Counted from the first letter of the stretch, positions 12,486 through 25,385 are shown. The stretch: 64,000 nt of DNA from Siphonodentalium dalli (GCA_032622095.1 CP136069.1:158337043-158401042); one strand, 5' to 3'. Notes: generated from the sequence alone by a model not told the origin. Made by a program: numbers and translations.

Positions 12486-14969
12486 CTGGAATTAATTATA
12501 CACCTAGCTATAGCAGACAGCATATGTATAGTTCGTCGATCACGACAGACGAGACTACAAGGTATGTGCGTCGTGACAATTTGATGTTGTGCCAGAACAA
12601 AGAAAAAATATACATTTAATTAAAAACTATTGTGCCACTTTAACACACATATCTCTTATGACATGATACTACTCAAGGAATTTATAAGGATCGAATATGT
12701 TCTCACTTCTGACGTCCATAATTCACGATAACCTAACTCGCTTCTAAAATTCTAATCCAATCGCTCAAGCATGTATGTAAAAAAGGATGGTACACATTTC
12801 TCGCTTGAACACATGGTTAGCCACATGTACGTGTAACTTGTAACTTGTGTTATTGTCAACAGAAGTCACTTGACTTCCGCGTACGGGGTCAAGCCGTTTT
12901 GAGGTTTTGTGTCCAAAGTGTAGCATATGAAATATGTAGTCCTGAGGAATAATTCAAACTACTGATAACCGAGTGAGTGACCAACGCAACGGATGCGTTA
13001 TGACAATGGGATTTCGCTGAGCGGAAAGAGATTATTTGATCGATGCGTATATACTACCCGCGTATCGGTAATTTTCCCGCAAAGTGCATCGCCATAGCAA
13101 TACGATATTGCACACGTTACAAGTTACACATACATGTGGCTATTATAAATCAGTGTATAGTTGTATTCAAAAATGCGAGCGATGTGTGTAAACATTCAAT
13201 AAAACATATGCATAGCGCTGATGGGGTTGCAAGGGTTTCAACTTTCAAATCAATTCATCAGAGGGTTGGCGCGCGTTACTTGATTCTCAGGCAAACTCCA
13301 CACTTAACTCAGTTAATATCAAATGCTCCATATAATTTAGAGATTATATTTATTCACATTGCCGGGTGTTAAGCTTGAAATGATCCGGCATTGCAGTTAC
13401 ATAATGACCCTCCATTTCAAAATTAACATAAATGTGTCTGATTGTTTCTATTCTAGAGGTTCCAGTGCATTATTTATAAGAGTCCCTTGACTCGTCCCTA
13501 TTTGATACCCAAATGATCCTTTCCATCAAGTAAGCGGTTAATCTGCCATCTCACAGAGGTTTTATGAGTGTCAGTGATGTAATTGGAGGGACAACTGTTA
13601 AAGATGCACAATCCGAATTAGCACTCTTAAATTACTATTTCTTTGGCTTCGGGGGTATATGATTCGAGTCGAGGAACCCACCACCCATCAAAACTCAGAA
13701 TCATCAAATATCGTTTTTTGAAATCTATAATTGTTCACCACCTGGAATAACTGGCGGCCTGGCAAATATTCGAAGAATGCCGATCGATATACTCTTGATA
13801 CCAAATTGCTTTGAACAAAATGTTAATATATAACACATTTTGAGCAATTTCATACTTTAGTTGGACAAGAAACGTTCCTTTTGTTTGAATCTGATGATAT
13901 GGGGACCATCGAATTGGATTATGTACCTTTAAGTGCCATAAATCCAACCATTTTGGTCGGTCAACACAATCTTGTTGTAAATAAATTTACAATATGTTTA
14001 AGGCCCAGACACAAGTTTCGTAACTGCAAGCAAGACTTAAAAAAAATTACCTGGATCTCCCCAGCAAAAAACTCTAGAATTTCACGTATCATCATAACAT
14101 GTAGAATCCGAACAGATAATACAAGACCAAACCATTTATATTAATACATTTGAGAGGTTACATTTTATTTTGTTGTTGTCTATTTGGGTTCCATTAGCTG
14201 CCAGAATAAATACTATTAATTAATTTCACAGCACAAAGAAATCACCAAAAGTTTATTGCTTGACTATGACTATAACGTTGAGGTATTTTTATTACATTAT
14301 ATAACATCATACTCCAATATATTACAATGAAGAATAAAATAGCCGTAAAAACTTAAGCCCAAAGAATGACATGCAGTCTGGACCATTCAAGAAGGGAACA
14401 GTTAACTGAAAACTTGGAACAGTATTGGAGATGGTGGTAAGCTGGGATGTGGTTGTATACATATGACATAATTAACTGATGCTCTCAGTCCAGTTTATTA
14501 ACCAACAGACATGTTTGTCGTGAACATTCTCAAATAAAGAAAATGAAAATAATTATATTGTTTGAATCAAGAAACTTTGAGCCCCCTCTCACGATCTACA
14601 TATCTGATAGCATGGATACATATACCGCACCGACAGAAAGTTAAAAAAAATATTTTTCAGAAGTTCTCCGAACCTGAAATTAACAACAAATCATGCAATA
14701 ATGGCATAGCAAGTAAGCGTGTAACTTCTAGCTGATTGGTGATTCTTAAATTATGTGTCGCGTTGATCACATATACCTAATTCCAAATTTCAGAAAGAAA
14801 AGCCAGATTTCAACAAGGAAGGCGACGGTGAGAAAGTAGTATTTAAAATGACTGCGATGGCGACGGCAAACAGGAAGCTGGTTATTAAGGTCACGGCAAG
14901 ATGGTGATTACGACGCCGGTTATCAAGAACAAGCGAATGATACTTATTCGACGTTGTAAATTTACTCAC
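12486..14969. other. Intron-like, no firm feature
   Basis: Several open frames (13043-13372 plus, 13735-13947 minus, 13881-14144 plus) lack motifs and credible splice boundaries. I see no mobile element. Confidence 0.35.
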
Positions 14970-15173
14970 TGGGAGCGCAGTTTTTCCGCTTCATGATTCC
15001 GGTTACTATGTTTCCAGAATTCAACTGATTTCTGAAAACGTGGCAGGTGTTGTTGAAGTACAATGCGGCCCAGCAATTTGTTTCTCCGAGGCAGATGTTG
15101 TCACATTCGTTCTCGTTTGTGGTCGACACAGGAACCGTGATGTCGCATGCGAAGTCCTGCTCCATAACGCACG
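14970..15173 (-). CDS. PAN/apple-like domain exon, phase 1-1
   Basis: The exon is bounded on the minus strand by an acceptor-like CAATAG and a consensus donor GTGAGT. Its 204 bases start with two and end with one base of a codon, so it is symmetric (phase 1-1), as is usual for shuffled extracellular modules. It encodes about 67 residues with the Cys/hydrophobic spacing of PAN/apple domains: VPVSTTNENECDNIC, then NCWAALYFNNTCHVF. PAN/apple domains bind proteins or carbohydrates in secreted and membrane receptors. It probably lies between the lectin exon at 17385 and the micro-exon at 12408 in one transcript, since all junction phases agree. The acceptor is less secure than the donor. The alternative reading, an isolated ORF starting at Met 15165, is less likely because no signal peptide follows that Met. 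Confidence 0.65.
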
Positions 15174-15365
15174 CTATTGAACGACAGTCGTTATATAGTT
15201 AAGTCATGCGTGGACATGCGGAATATCGACGAAAAGAGCAAGTTTATATGGGGAATGCCAAGCGGATCGATCAAAAAACATCGTTGACTGGTGATAAATT
15301 TGTATAATAATCATGACATAATCATTTTGAGAGACAAAAATTGACTACTGTATATGCACTAAAAA

Positions 15366-15500
15366 AATGGGTTGAATATAGCTAAAGTTTAGTCAGACTC
15401 TAACCCAAAGTAACCAAACATTGGGTTATGGCAACCCAACTTTGTAACCAAATGTTGGGTTAAATTAACCAAATATTGGGTTTTAAAGTAACTAAACATA
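15366..15500. repeat. Simple array of AACCCAA / TTGGGTT words
   Basis: TTGGGTTATGGCAACCCAAC and related TTGGGTT and AACCAAA words alternate in both orientations, giving several short potential stems. It looks like a low-complexity or MITE-terminal repeat. Confidence 0.5.
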
Positions 15501-17384
15501 AGGTTAGAGAAAACGGATGTCAATATATAATTATATTTCATCTCAATGAATGACTTTTTACCATATTATCTGAGATTCTGGTCATTAATTAAGGTTTCCC
15601 AAAATATGTCCAATGAATGGATATATTTCGGATCTTGACGTCTGAATAGATGAGAGATATTGAATTGAACCAGAATTCGAACTGTATATGTGATATGTAA
15701 CTCCGAAACGAGGTTTACCATACAATGACTTCCTTTTCGGGAATAAATTAACAACCTAGAAAAGAATACTTGCACCAAAGACACAATCAGACAACGTTTT
15801 GTTAAAATAAGTTTATCTGTTCTTGGATACATTTAGCACCAAGCCCAGTCAGCAGACCGAGCATATATAAGAACAGACAAATAAAATAATAAATAAACAA
15901 CTCAAAGTTATCACGGTGCGTTGGGTGATTGATTACGGTTCAATATCGTTTCAATCGGAATGCCATATCAGTACTACGAACGAATGATGTGTAGCGAATT
16001 AATTGTGTATAAAGCAGACAGTGCTTCAGATTAAAACAACGTGATATACACAACTTAAAGCACAATAGATGATTAGTTGTATCCACTAGGAATCAGAAGT
16101 ATATATTCAGGAACTGACCAGTGTACTGTGTAAATATAAATATCTAAAACGCGCATAACAGTTTGCATACAACTACGCGTGGAATAAAGGTACTTGTAAA
16201 CAATCAATAGTATATAGTGTAGTTACAATGCTACAAATTAGTAGTTTCTAATGGATTATTATGCATTGGTAATATCCTTATACTAGTCTATGGATCAGGC
16301 GTGAGCCTTAGTAATATCAACTTTACCGGCAGGTGATTGGGCGTGAAAGCTGCAGTCTATATAGAACTCAACTGGAATCTTCTACCCATAAATACGGTCT
16401 TCTGCCTTTCAAATTGAAACGTTTTTCTTCAAGCATTGTGTTGAAATTCTTGACATCAAATATCAACTTTTTTTTTCTGGGAGTCACAATGCTTGAGAGA
16501 CTTCGATAGCTTTTGGATTTGTTCCCTCCACGCGAACACAAATATCTGATATATATTATGTCAGTTACGTTGCGAGAGATACACTTTCTGCGTCTGCGTG
16601 CTGGTATCAACACATCTCATTTGGGACAAAACGAAAACTGTGTGATGTCCAACTGACCGTCGAGGCCCAGTCATTGTATTTGTATTTGAGTTGTTTCTCA
16701 GCCCTAATTTTCGGTGCTTTGAATTCATAATCCAAAATGACACAAGCATGATCAATAGATGAGTGTACACCGAGACAGTTTGAATACTTCTATCGTGAGC
16801 AATTAGTTTGTTCGTGACCTGGGCAGAACACTGTTCACATATAATTTCTTTGCTCGTGTAATTATCTTGCCATAGCCATACTTTTGACACTTAAGCCTCA
16901 TCAAAGGGTACAGTTGGTTGACAGATAGTTATACATAGTGCAAAATAAAGATATATAGGACTTATTGGTTGCAACATTGGAAGACTTGGTTGGGAATAAT
17001 ATCATTCTTTTAAACAATATTTATATAGAATTGTGTACAACTTCAATTATTTGTGTACTCATGCAGCTCATTTCCAACATCAGTTCCACAAATAATTAGG
17101 TTTTGTATTTCCTTGAGTGCATATGGTTTTTGTCGAAATGCATGTATGCCAATGCAATAAAAATATTCAATCTTACAGCAATTAACGATGTGGTAATACA
17201 AAGTCCGTCTGGTGTGATCCCAATCACTAGAACTACTGTAATGCACGTTGATAGTTTCTGAGACACTTCGTTTTACAAACGTAGTTCCATGATAATAGTT
17301 ACGTGCTAGTTTTGATCGCAGATAACATTATTTTCGAGGACTAATCGCATAAATCAGTACGCGGAGATGCAGTGTTTTACTCAC
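15501..17384. other. Intron-like, no firm feature
   Basis: Minus-strand open frames at 15566-15832, 16368-16613 and 16561-16890 overlap each other and have no recognisable motif. The last contains a short hydrophobic run (LLIMLVSFWIM) and could be a chance TM-like stretch. Confidence 0.3.
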
Positions 17385-17620
17385 GGTCGGTTGTCGATAC
17401 CTCACAAACGAACTTCTGTGGTTGGCAGTCACCATCCCAAAGTCCCATTTGGGGGTGAAGGTTGCTCTCAAATAATGCAAGACGCCCACACGTTTTTTCC
17501 GAGTCGAACACGCTGAAGGCGTATCCAAGAACGTCGACAGTCTCACATGTATTCCACATAGCAGCATATCCACTGGCGTCGCCAACAATTCTAGCTCCAA
17601 CATGAAGAAAACTCGATTTT
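17385..17620 (-). CDS. C-type lectin domain, C-terminal-half exon
   Basis: On the minus strand an acceptor (TTCCGAAACAG) precedes 17620 and a consensus donor GTGAGT follows 17385. The exon has 236 bases, entered in phase 2 and left in phase 1. It encodes the second half of a C-type lectin-like fold: FLHVGARIVGDASGY near the start, a CGRLALF segment, and the ending GLWDGDCQPQKFVCE, which supplies the last two conserved Cys of the domain. Classical Ca-site EPN/QPD and WND motifs are not obvious, so sugar binding cannot be assumed. The incoming phase fits the first-half exon at 42756-42939 and the outgoing phase fits the PAN exon at 14970-15173. Overlapping longer frames on the same strand are shadows. 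Confidence 0.8.
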
Positions 17621-19468
17621 CTGTTTCGGAAATATACACAAAAATATAGTTGATCAGTTATCCTACAGTAATCGAATCATACCCACACGATAAACAGAGA
17701 TTCATTATATGTTTTTCCTTGTCGTTGCTTTATATTCCACTCAATCGCATATCATGTACTATTTTAATTCAATAGCATACAGAAAGCAATGTACTTCACT
17801 GGGAACGGTCCACCGCTCGGAAGCTCTAATTCAAATGAAGGCACATATATATATTGGATTTTTTTTCTGCAGGTTCCGTTTTTGATAAACGTTCTAGAGA
17901 TGTAGTAATTTTGGATAGTTTGGGGGCTACCACTCAACGGCATTTCCAGATATTTCACAAAACACATATTTAGCTCGTCTATATTGGCGGCCATGAATTT
18001 CTGTCATTATTTTTCTTCGAAATCACAACAGCCTGTTTAGCCAACATAGAGGGAATACAGAATAGACAATATATTCACACCTTCGTGTATGTTATCCACA
18101 TGGTTGTCAATGCAGAGGGAAATGTATCATGCACACATAAAGTTGACAATAATGAGGTAGGATAGTGAATGTGAAAATTTATATCACAGAGGAATTTATA
18201 TTAAAATTCTATGATAAAAGATTGTTCACGGTGAGCCATTTATAAACTATGCTGCTACATCGTCTTCTTCAATGTGCTGGAATCGTAGGGTGTGACCATG
18301 TCGGGATTTAAGTTTGGTACCTTAACTGTGAAATCAACTCCTCCTACAGTTCGAATCCTATTTACCTAAAAACTTCAGGACATTCTTACTGACACATTGA
18401 AGATGTGCAACATGTATTGTGTTGGCGGAAATTGTTTTTTTTCTATTTTAGAGTTATTGACCATTTCTCGACCCTTTTTCGAATTTTGAGAGAATATGCA
18501 ATTGGGTGCCTTAACTGCAAAATGAACTTCTCTTACACTTTTTATCCTATGTACCAAAACCATCAGGACATTGAACGTGTGTCACATGTGTTTTGCTTAA
18601 AACATTGCCCATATTTCTCTGACTACTGGTGTCAATGCACTTCGTAGCTGACAAAACCGCAGATACAGTGCATAGTCAGCTGACGGACGAGGTCCAGCAA
18701 TAGTTTTTTTGTGTTATCCTTTGGATATTGAAGTTGTCTCTCGGCTGTACTATTTTGTATTTTGATTCAATGTAACATGGCCAAAGCAATAATGAGTGTT
18801 CGCCGAGACTGTTTAAACACGTCTTCGGTTCTGACCAATTCATGTGATCATGTCCTGTACACAGAACACTATGCAAATATATTTTCTTTTCTCTTGCAAT
18901 TCTCTATGTCGCTTAAAACACCGTGAATGGTGGGTACAACATTATATTCAGTGAAAGTTTCAAGGGTCCAACTCTGATGGGTGTTGAGAACTGCTGGAGG
19001 TCGCAACATAGTTGTATTTTTTACCACATTTTTTTCACATTATTATCAAGTTGTCCAACTATATATTGCAGCGTTTATTATTAACAAGCCTTGACTATAT
19101 ATTGAACCCAAAGCTAAGATCGAGTGCCAGGATATATCTCAGCACCATTGAAACTTAGCAAATCATCACCCCTACGTTCAGTATGTTACTTTAGTTTGAG
19201 TTGTCATGTGAACTAAATAATCGGGGAAAAAAATCCCAGCAGCTGCATCGGACTACCCTTCACGTTATGATCGGGGAAAAATATTGATACATAACTTTAT
19301 CGGTGATCAAATCTAGACACTGCATGTAGCAGACTCCACAGTCTGACAGCGGTACTAGAGTCGAATAGTCAACAATCAACAAGACAAAATTAAAAGAAAC
19401 GTTACCACACGTTATATACACATATATCTATACACACCACATACCTATATACACATACATCAAAATAA
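17621..19468. other. Intron-like, weak candidates only
   Basis: A minus-strand frame at 17764-17994 encodes 76 residues ending in a stop and has a few Cys, but no domain. In another frame the same region reads KYVFCEISG, which faintly recalls a lectin end. I do not call a gene. The rest shows no clear repeat. The L2-like LINE's 3' UTR may extend a short way below 19469. Confidence 0.3.
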
Positions 19469-20407
19469 TTAAACATCTGAGATAACTTCCCCATAGTGAG
19501 CACAGATTAATTCACTCTTTAACAAAGATTTGAATTCGGTCAGAGAGTTTGCAAATCTTGTGTCGTGTCTCAGTGAGTTCCAAACATTTGGCGCATACGA
19601 ATCAAATGCTCTATTGCCAGAAGTGTTCAAAATTTTGTTATGGAATATCCATTAGAGCTTGTGCCTTTGACCTCGGGTTCATAGGTGGAATATACATACT
19701 TAAAAGTTTATCAAAATATTGAGGCAATACAGGGAGAATGCTTGAACAAGATTATGATTGTTTATAACAGAATGACGCACATTTGTAGTCTATACGTGCA
19801 TGACTTGGAAGGTAGTGTAGTTCTTGTAGCAATGGTGTTACATGTGAAAAATTTTGTTTGATGGAAACAATTCTTGCAGCAACATTAATTACTTTTGCAA
19901 TTTATCCAAGTGTTCAGTTGTGATATCGGCGAGAATGGCATTACAAAGGTTTAGTTTTGAAAATACAAATGAAGAAACAAGTGTCTGTGAGGATGTCTGT
20001 GTTAAATATGGCCGTATCTGCGAGATGCGATGAAGCTCCATAAACATGGTTTTGCACATTGAATTGACCTGTAAGTTCATGGATAGTGTGTTATCCAAAA
20101 CAACACCCAGAATTTTTGCAGACGGTGATAACTGAATATAATAATCGCCTATTTTAATATGGTGAGCATCAGTGTGTTTAATGCGGTAATCGGTTCCACA
20201 TAACATCAACTCAGTTTTTTCTTCGTTTAACTTAAGTTTATTTATTTCCATCCACGATTTTACATCAGTTATACAGTCCTGTATTTGTTTCAAGTTTTCG
20301 ATTATGTCACAAGGCGGGAAAGAAAGGTACATTTGAATATCGTCAGCGTACATGTGGTAACGAACACCATTGGATCTAATTACAATACCGAGCGGCTTGA
20401 CGTACAT
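19469..20407 (-). pseudogene. Reverse transcriptase YADD block and C-terminal region of L2-like ORF2
   Basis: The segment 19889-20407 encodes MYADDIQMYLSF (catalytic YADD), then the thumb-like ILGVVLDNTLSMNLQV. Below 19889 further frame breaks occur, but GNRAFDSYAPNVWNSL and TEFKSLLKSELI, typical of the L2 C-terminus, are readable to a stop at 19469-19471. Confidence 0.8.
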
Positions 20408-20424
20408 CGAATATAAAACAGGTC

Positions 20425-21321
20425 CTAAAACTTAGCCTTGCGGGACTCCGAAGTGAAGCAATTTAGGTTCCGAGAACGTGTCGCCAATTTGTATTTTTTT
20501 TGTGTACGATCAGTCAGATATGATTGGAACCAATCGATAGCAGTTTGCGATAAACAAAATGTGGAAGAGAGCCGCTTAATAAGGATGGAAAGATCGATTG
20601 TGTCGAACGCGGCGGACAAATTCAGACAGGCAAAAATTGTTACAAGGCCTTCATCTGCTGCATTGAGGAGATCACTAGTGATGCATATTAAGGCCGTTTG
20701 TGTGCTATGATTCTTTCTGTATGCTGACTGAAATGGCTCATTGAGTTTGTTGCTATCCAAGTGATCACGAAGTGGATACAACATGACACGTTCTAACATT
20801 TTAGAGATGAATTGCAAGTTTGAAACGGGCCTGTAATTTTTTAAGTTGTTCCGATCCAATCTTGGCTTCTTCAGGAGTGGTTTAACAATTGCATGCTTAA
20901 ACATGTCAGGAAAAACGTCATGTCTTAAAGATGAATTAAATATAGATGCTATTGCTGATGCCAGCACTTCACTGTGTTCCCGGATCAACTGAGTTGGCAT
21001 AGGATCGCTGGCACATGATTTCGGTGGCAATTTTGCGATAAGGGATTTTACTTCCTCTTGTGTTACAGGGTGAAAATTGTTTAGTTTATTCCCGGTAAAT
21101 TCAGCAAACTCAGCATCAATATTTCTTTCTATGCTAGATCTTATACGCACCACTTTATCATCAAAGAATTGCGCAGACACATTTGGTAAGTCAGCAGTAT
21201 CGTGGTTATTTGGTAGTACAGTTGCTTTGGACTTGCCGAGCATAATGGTGGTGAAATTAAACAATATTTTCATTGATTTACACTGAGTTATAGAGTCATT
21301 ATAGAAACATATTTTTTGCAT
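20425..21321 (-). pseudogene. Reverse transcriptase part of L2-like ORF2, catalytic Asp lost
   Basis: 298 residues covering the fingers and palm up to the first part of the conserved PQG block. NYRPVSNLQFISKMLERV and AYRKNHSTQTALI are clear. Motif A reads LNLSAAFDTID, where the family has LDLSAAFD; the codon is AAT, so the first, metal-binding Asp is replaced by Asn. The frame ends after a one-base shift in an eight-A run near 20495, then an in-frame TAA in the original frame near 20433. Confidence 0.85.
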
Positions 21322-21383
21322 CTTTAATTAAGTTGCACACATGTTTACTACTGTCCATGAATATTTCTCGGTGGACAGTCAAC

Positions 21384-22376
21384 TTAGATGTTCTCCACTT
21401 GCGTTCGGATTTTTCTTCTTGCGCGCTTAGATTCAATAATTTCCTTCGTCATCCATGGCGCTGCAAGGCGGTCGCATGTAGAGCGTGTTTTCAGAGGGGC
21501 ATAATCGTCAATCAGAGAGCTTAGTTTAGCGTGGAAACGTAAGGCTAGTTCATTGCATGATCCGGAATCGTTGCATTTAAAGGCATTTGAGAGACTGGCC
21601 GAGAAATCTTGAGAGTTGATGGCTTTAATGTTCCTGGTCAGCACTTGGCGTTTTGGACCTGCAGACGGTTTTGCAGTGTTGATGATGAAATTGACTAGAA
21701 AGTGGTCAGAGAATGTTATGTTGGCGACGTCAGCTTTTACGACGTTTGTGGGGTCTTGCCTCACTATAACCCAGTCAAGAATGTGCTGCTTACGATGTGT
21801 TGGAGTTTTAACAACTTGCACCAAATTCACACTGCCCAAAAAAGATTTGAGCTCAGCTACGTTGATATCTGATTCAGAATCATAATGTAGGTTCACATCG
21901 CCAAGTATGATGAGATGGCTGTTCACTGTCAGGTACTGCTCGATGAGCTTTTTGAAGTTTTTAATGAATGTACTAACTTTCAGTTTATTCTTCTTGTTAG
22001 GTGGGGGTCTATATATACACACGCACACAACGGGCTGTGCTGATGTCCTGATATTCAACTCAATCGCTTCGAATGTCGGAAAATGGGATATCGCATTCCA
22101 GTTGATAACAAAATTGTTCCTGTGAATTATGGAAATTCCGCCGCCTGTTTTAACAATTCGCGGCGAAGATATCAACGAGAATCCCTCTGGTGTTAATTCG
22201 TTTATTTTAACTTCGTCACAACATTCCTTCAACCACGTCTCGGTCAGACAGAAAACGTCACTACCACGTTCTGTTACCAGGTCGTTAACATGATGTGTTT
22301 TGTTACGAACGGACCAGCAGTTTAGAAGGGATATATGTAGCGGCTTATAATCTTTTCTGCTGTGTCCATTGATCAT
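21384..22376 (-). pseudogene. LINE endonuclease (EEP family) part of L2-like ORF2
   Basis: 330 residues. Conserved endonuclease signatures are visible in order: LLNCWSVRNK (about residue 18), FCLTETWL (about 43), ILGDVNLHYD (about 157) and TFSDHFLV (about 225), so the metal- and phosphate-binding residues appear intact. In LINEs this domain nicks the target DNA. The frame then stops at 21384 and the sequence resumes as reverse transcriptase in another frame near 21321, so it is part of a broken ORF2. Confidence 0.85.
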
Positions 22377-23195
22377 GGAACATCTCCGGGGGCGTCCAGC
22401 GCGTTTGCCACGCCGTGACGCTTAAACACTTTTGTCGATATTGGGACTTTCTATTCAGGAACTAGATCCAGATCCCGACTCCGTATCCGCGAAATAATTT
22501 CCCGATCGAGGGAAATATCTTTAGTTGAATTAATGCGAACGAGTTAACAAACTGATAGCCTCAGAAAAATAAATCTAATCCGAAACACTGTGGACAGGCG
22601 TGACTAACCGATTGACTGATCAACTGAAACACACTTCTTAAAACGATGCAAGACTTAAGTGGAGAGTGAGCTAAGCCGCATCGCATTTCGATGCCTTGTG
22701 TGGTGCGACCGCCCTAGTACCATCGGGACTCATACACCATCCGTCACGGGATGCACCCGACGACAAACAGGGTGCCACATTAGGGGTTCTTATATACCAA
22801 TCGTGGTGGGGCGGTGGTCATATTCTACCCGCCGACCAAGACATGTATATCTGTCCATGCCACATAACGAGCACGGTCATTTATTCACTTCCAATATTGT
22901 TTGTTGTAATTACTTGTGAAGGTGACTAATGGGATTAAACCTTCGGCTGCTTCCATAACATAACATTTCTAAGCATAATGACAGTTACATAGATGATATG
23001 GATATGGCATACAACTACAGGCGAAGATGTATAATTGCATTAACCATGCGATACAGACATAATTTTCTCTCACGAAATAGCACTGTAGGTTACTAGAGAC
23101 AGCGAATTGCCTATTCTGTCAAAAACTAACCCAGATTTTATCAGTCTGATTTCTTCATGGACCAACGTGTTTATATTACACCATTTGGCTATAGA
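22377..23195. other. LINE 5' flank, otherwise nothing recognised
   Basis: May hold the 5' UTR of the L2-like element up to about 22660. The rest shows no gene-like or repeat structure. Confidence 0.35.
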
Positions 23196-24550
23196 GCTGT
23201 CCACGCGGGTAGGGTTCTCTATTCCGAAGGTTCATTATTCCGAAGGTTCGCTATTCCGAAGGTTCATTATTCCAAAGGTTCCCTATTCCGAAGGTTCATT
23301 ATTCCGAAGGTTCGCTATTCCGAAGGTTTTCTATTCTGGGCGTATTTAACCAGAAATGAATCAAACTTTGCACGCCACCACAGAAACCACACGAGGAATG
23401 AAAAATACGATTACGCTAGTATTCATATATAGTACATTTTTACATCCACTTCTAATTCCCAAATTGTCCTAGATATCGGTTATTAATAGCAAGAAAAGAG
23501 TATCAGTTTATCGTTCATTATGGAAAGTTAAAAACACGATGACTGAAATAAACTACATGTAAGAGGTATAGTTTTTCCGAACTGGCAATCTGTATTTGAA
23601 AAAAAAACATCAACATTCAAGGCCCACTTAATTATATGCCACTATATATACCATTTGAAATATGAAGCTCTCTAACACTGTATTATCAGCTTATCCGGTG
23701 TAATAAACTGTAAACATGTTGTTTTTGTTGAGTTAACGCAGGGTTAACGACTTGTTTTTGTGCTTAAGGATCATCTGATTTTGTTGCGCAAAGTAAAGTG
23801 TATTATTTTCAATGGAGGGGGTAACTCTATATTTTAAAGATAATGTTATTCCCCTTCAATTGAAAATACATAAGGTTGAATTCTGTTGCATTCTGAGAGC
23901 CATGAAATATAACGGGGGGAATCTTTTTATGATTTAAGATGTTTCCTATTTATCTAGGGGCATCTTCTGATACTGACGTTTGGAATGGTAATGAACTATA
24001 TATAGTGTTTTAATCATATTTTATGACACAGATTGTGTTTAAAACCTGATATCAAGGCACTATACAAAATAGCCGATGACTCGAAAATTAAGTGGGCCCT
24101 ACAATTCAATACAAATTCACAATTGCAGTTAGGTTCAACTCATACCCGTCTATTCAACGACATTCTGCTTCGCAGTATTCATTAAGAGTTATAGTCCCGC
24201 GCTGTTTTAATCCCGCCTTTAGCTGGCGTATTGTTGCCTGTAAGATTATTGAGATATAACGCCATACGTAATGACATTAAATCTCAAGGAAACCCGCGAA
24301 AAAATAAAAAATAGCATTTATTTTTTCAATGTTTTAAGTTATTTCCTTCATAAAAAAGAGTCTTCGTGATAAAGAACCCTCTCAATACTTGAATATAGAA
24401 TTAACCTTTAGAAGAAGAAAAAATGTTCGAAATAGCGAACCTTCGGAATAGAGAACCTTCGGAATAGCGAACCTTCGGAGTAGTGAACCTTCTGAATAGT
24501 GAACCTTCGGAATAGCTAACCTTCGGAAAAGAGACATGTTCCCGTCCACA
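23196..24550. mobile_element. Foldback-like element with inverted 17-bp tandem arrays
   Basis: The left end (about 23217-23335) has seven to eight copies of a 17-bp unit, GGTTCRYTATTCCGAA plus one base. The right end (about 24428-24530) has six to seven copies in inverted orientation. The outer flanks GTCCACGCGGGTAG and, inverted, GTGTGGACGGGAACA are also partly alike. Terminal inverted repeats built from tandem short units are the hallmark of foldback transposons. The 1.1-kb centre encodes nothing visible. The open frames across the left array are translation artefacts of the repeat. Confidence 0.65.
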
Positions 24551-24905
24551 CATATTCACTAATGGGATGCGCTTACGTTTTCTAGGAGACGTATCTGCAC
24601 AAATAGTTTAATTGGTTTATTAACTAGCTAACAGTCTCCTCCGTACGCATTGCTTACATATTGATGTTTTAAACATTTAAATCAAAGAAAACAAAATTGA
24701 TTTAATTTGTTATTAATTTCTGAATGCATTTAGATTGAACTCCTTGCACAATTTAACATTTAAATTTAACATTAATTAAACAAAAAATATATATAATTTT
24801 GAATGTTTTTGATTGAACTCCTAGCTCAATTTAACATTTAATTTTAAAATAATAAATAATGAAATAAAATAATAAATCTTTAATTCATGTTTAATTTTAG
24901 ATGTA
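24551..24905. repeat. AT-rich repeats with TTGAACTCCT / CTCAATTTAACA words
   Basis: TTGAACTCCTTGCACAATTT, TTGAACTCCTAGCTCAATTT and, later at about 25410, TTGAGCTGCTTGCTCAATTT mark three copies of one diverged unit. Confidence 0.5.
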
Positions 24906-24910
24906 AAAAC

Positions 24911-25385
24911 AACAAGAGAATCGCTAGGGCGTGGCAAAATACGCCCACGGTAATTTCAACAAAGGGTCATAACTCATGAAAATTGGCGGGCGGAACCTAA
25001 ATTCGAACTGCCGAATTCCATTCTAAATTCGAAACTGCCGAATTCCATTCTAACCAGTTGAGACTTACTAAACTTATCATCCGGAAACGAAAAAGCGAAC
25101 GAACTGGCAGATGGACGGACGGACAAATAACATAAATAGTAAACAATAAAATAAAATAATAAATCTTTAATTAAATTTTTTTATTTTATATTCAAAAATA
25201 AGAGAATCGCTGTGGCGTGGGAAAATTGACGGGTGGAACCTAAATTCGAACTGCCGAATTCCATTCTATTCAGTTGAGACTTAATAAAGTAATCATCCGG
25301 AAACGAAAAGCGAACGGACTAGCAGACAGTCGGACGGACGAATAACATAATACGTCCCGTTTTTTTCTACAAAACGGGCGTATGA
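24911..25385. repeat. Tandem pair of a ~200-bp repeat
   Basis: AAGAGAATCGCT, GAACCTAAATTCGAACTGCC, GAATTCCATTCTA, CAGTTGAGACTTA and ATCATCCGGAAACGAAAA followed by GGACGGAC occur in order at 24915-25125 and 25199-25360. The first copy has an internal duplication of AAATTCGAA..GAATTCCATTCTA. The right end, CGTCCCGTTTTTT..AAACGGGCG, forms a short inverted repeat. Confidence 0.7.

Larger units (their letters stand above)
19469..22376 (-). mobile_element. L2-like (CR1 group) non-LTR retrotransposon, decayed
   Basis: A minus-strand LINE with apurinic-type endonuclease, reverse transcriptase and C-terminal region in the expected order, broken into three frames. The reverse-transcriptase block words (NYRPVSNLQFISKMLERV, SAAFDTID, YADD) and the tail (GNRAFDSYAPNVWNSL) are typical of L2/CR1 elements. 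The 5' UTR may extend to about 22660. I see no clear target-site duplication. Frameshifts fall in A-runs near 20495 and near 21312. A TAA stop interrupts the conserved VPQG block near 20433. The copy cannot encode a full protein. Confidence 0.85.

Noticed and set aside
17764-17994. 76-residue minus-strand frame near the lectin exon
   Set aside because: No recognisable domain; the faint KYVFCEISG reading is in another frame and has no full lectin half upstream.
23107-23432. Two overlapping frames with SEGSLFRRF repeats
   Set aside because: They are translations of the 17-bp foldback array, not a protein repeat domain.
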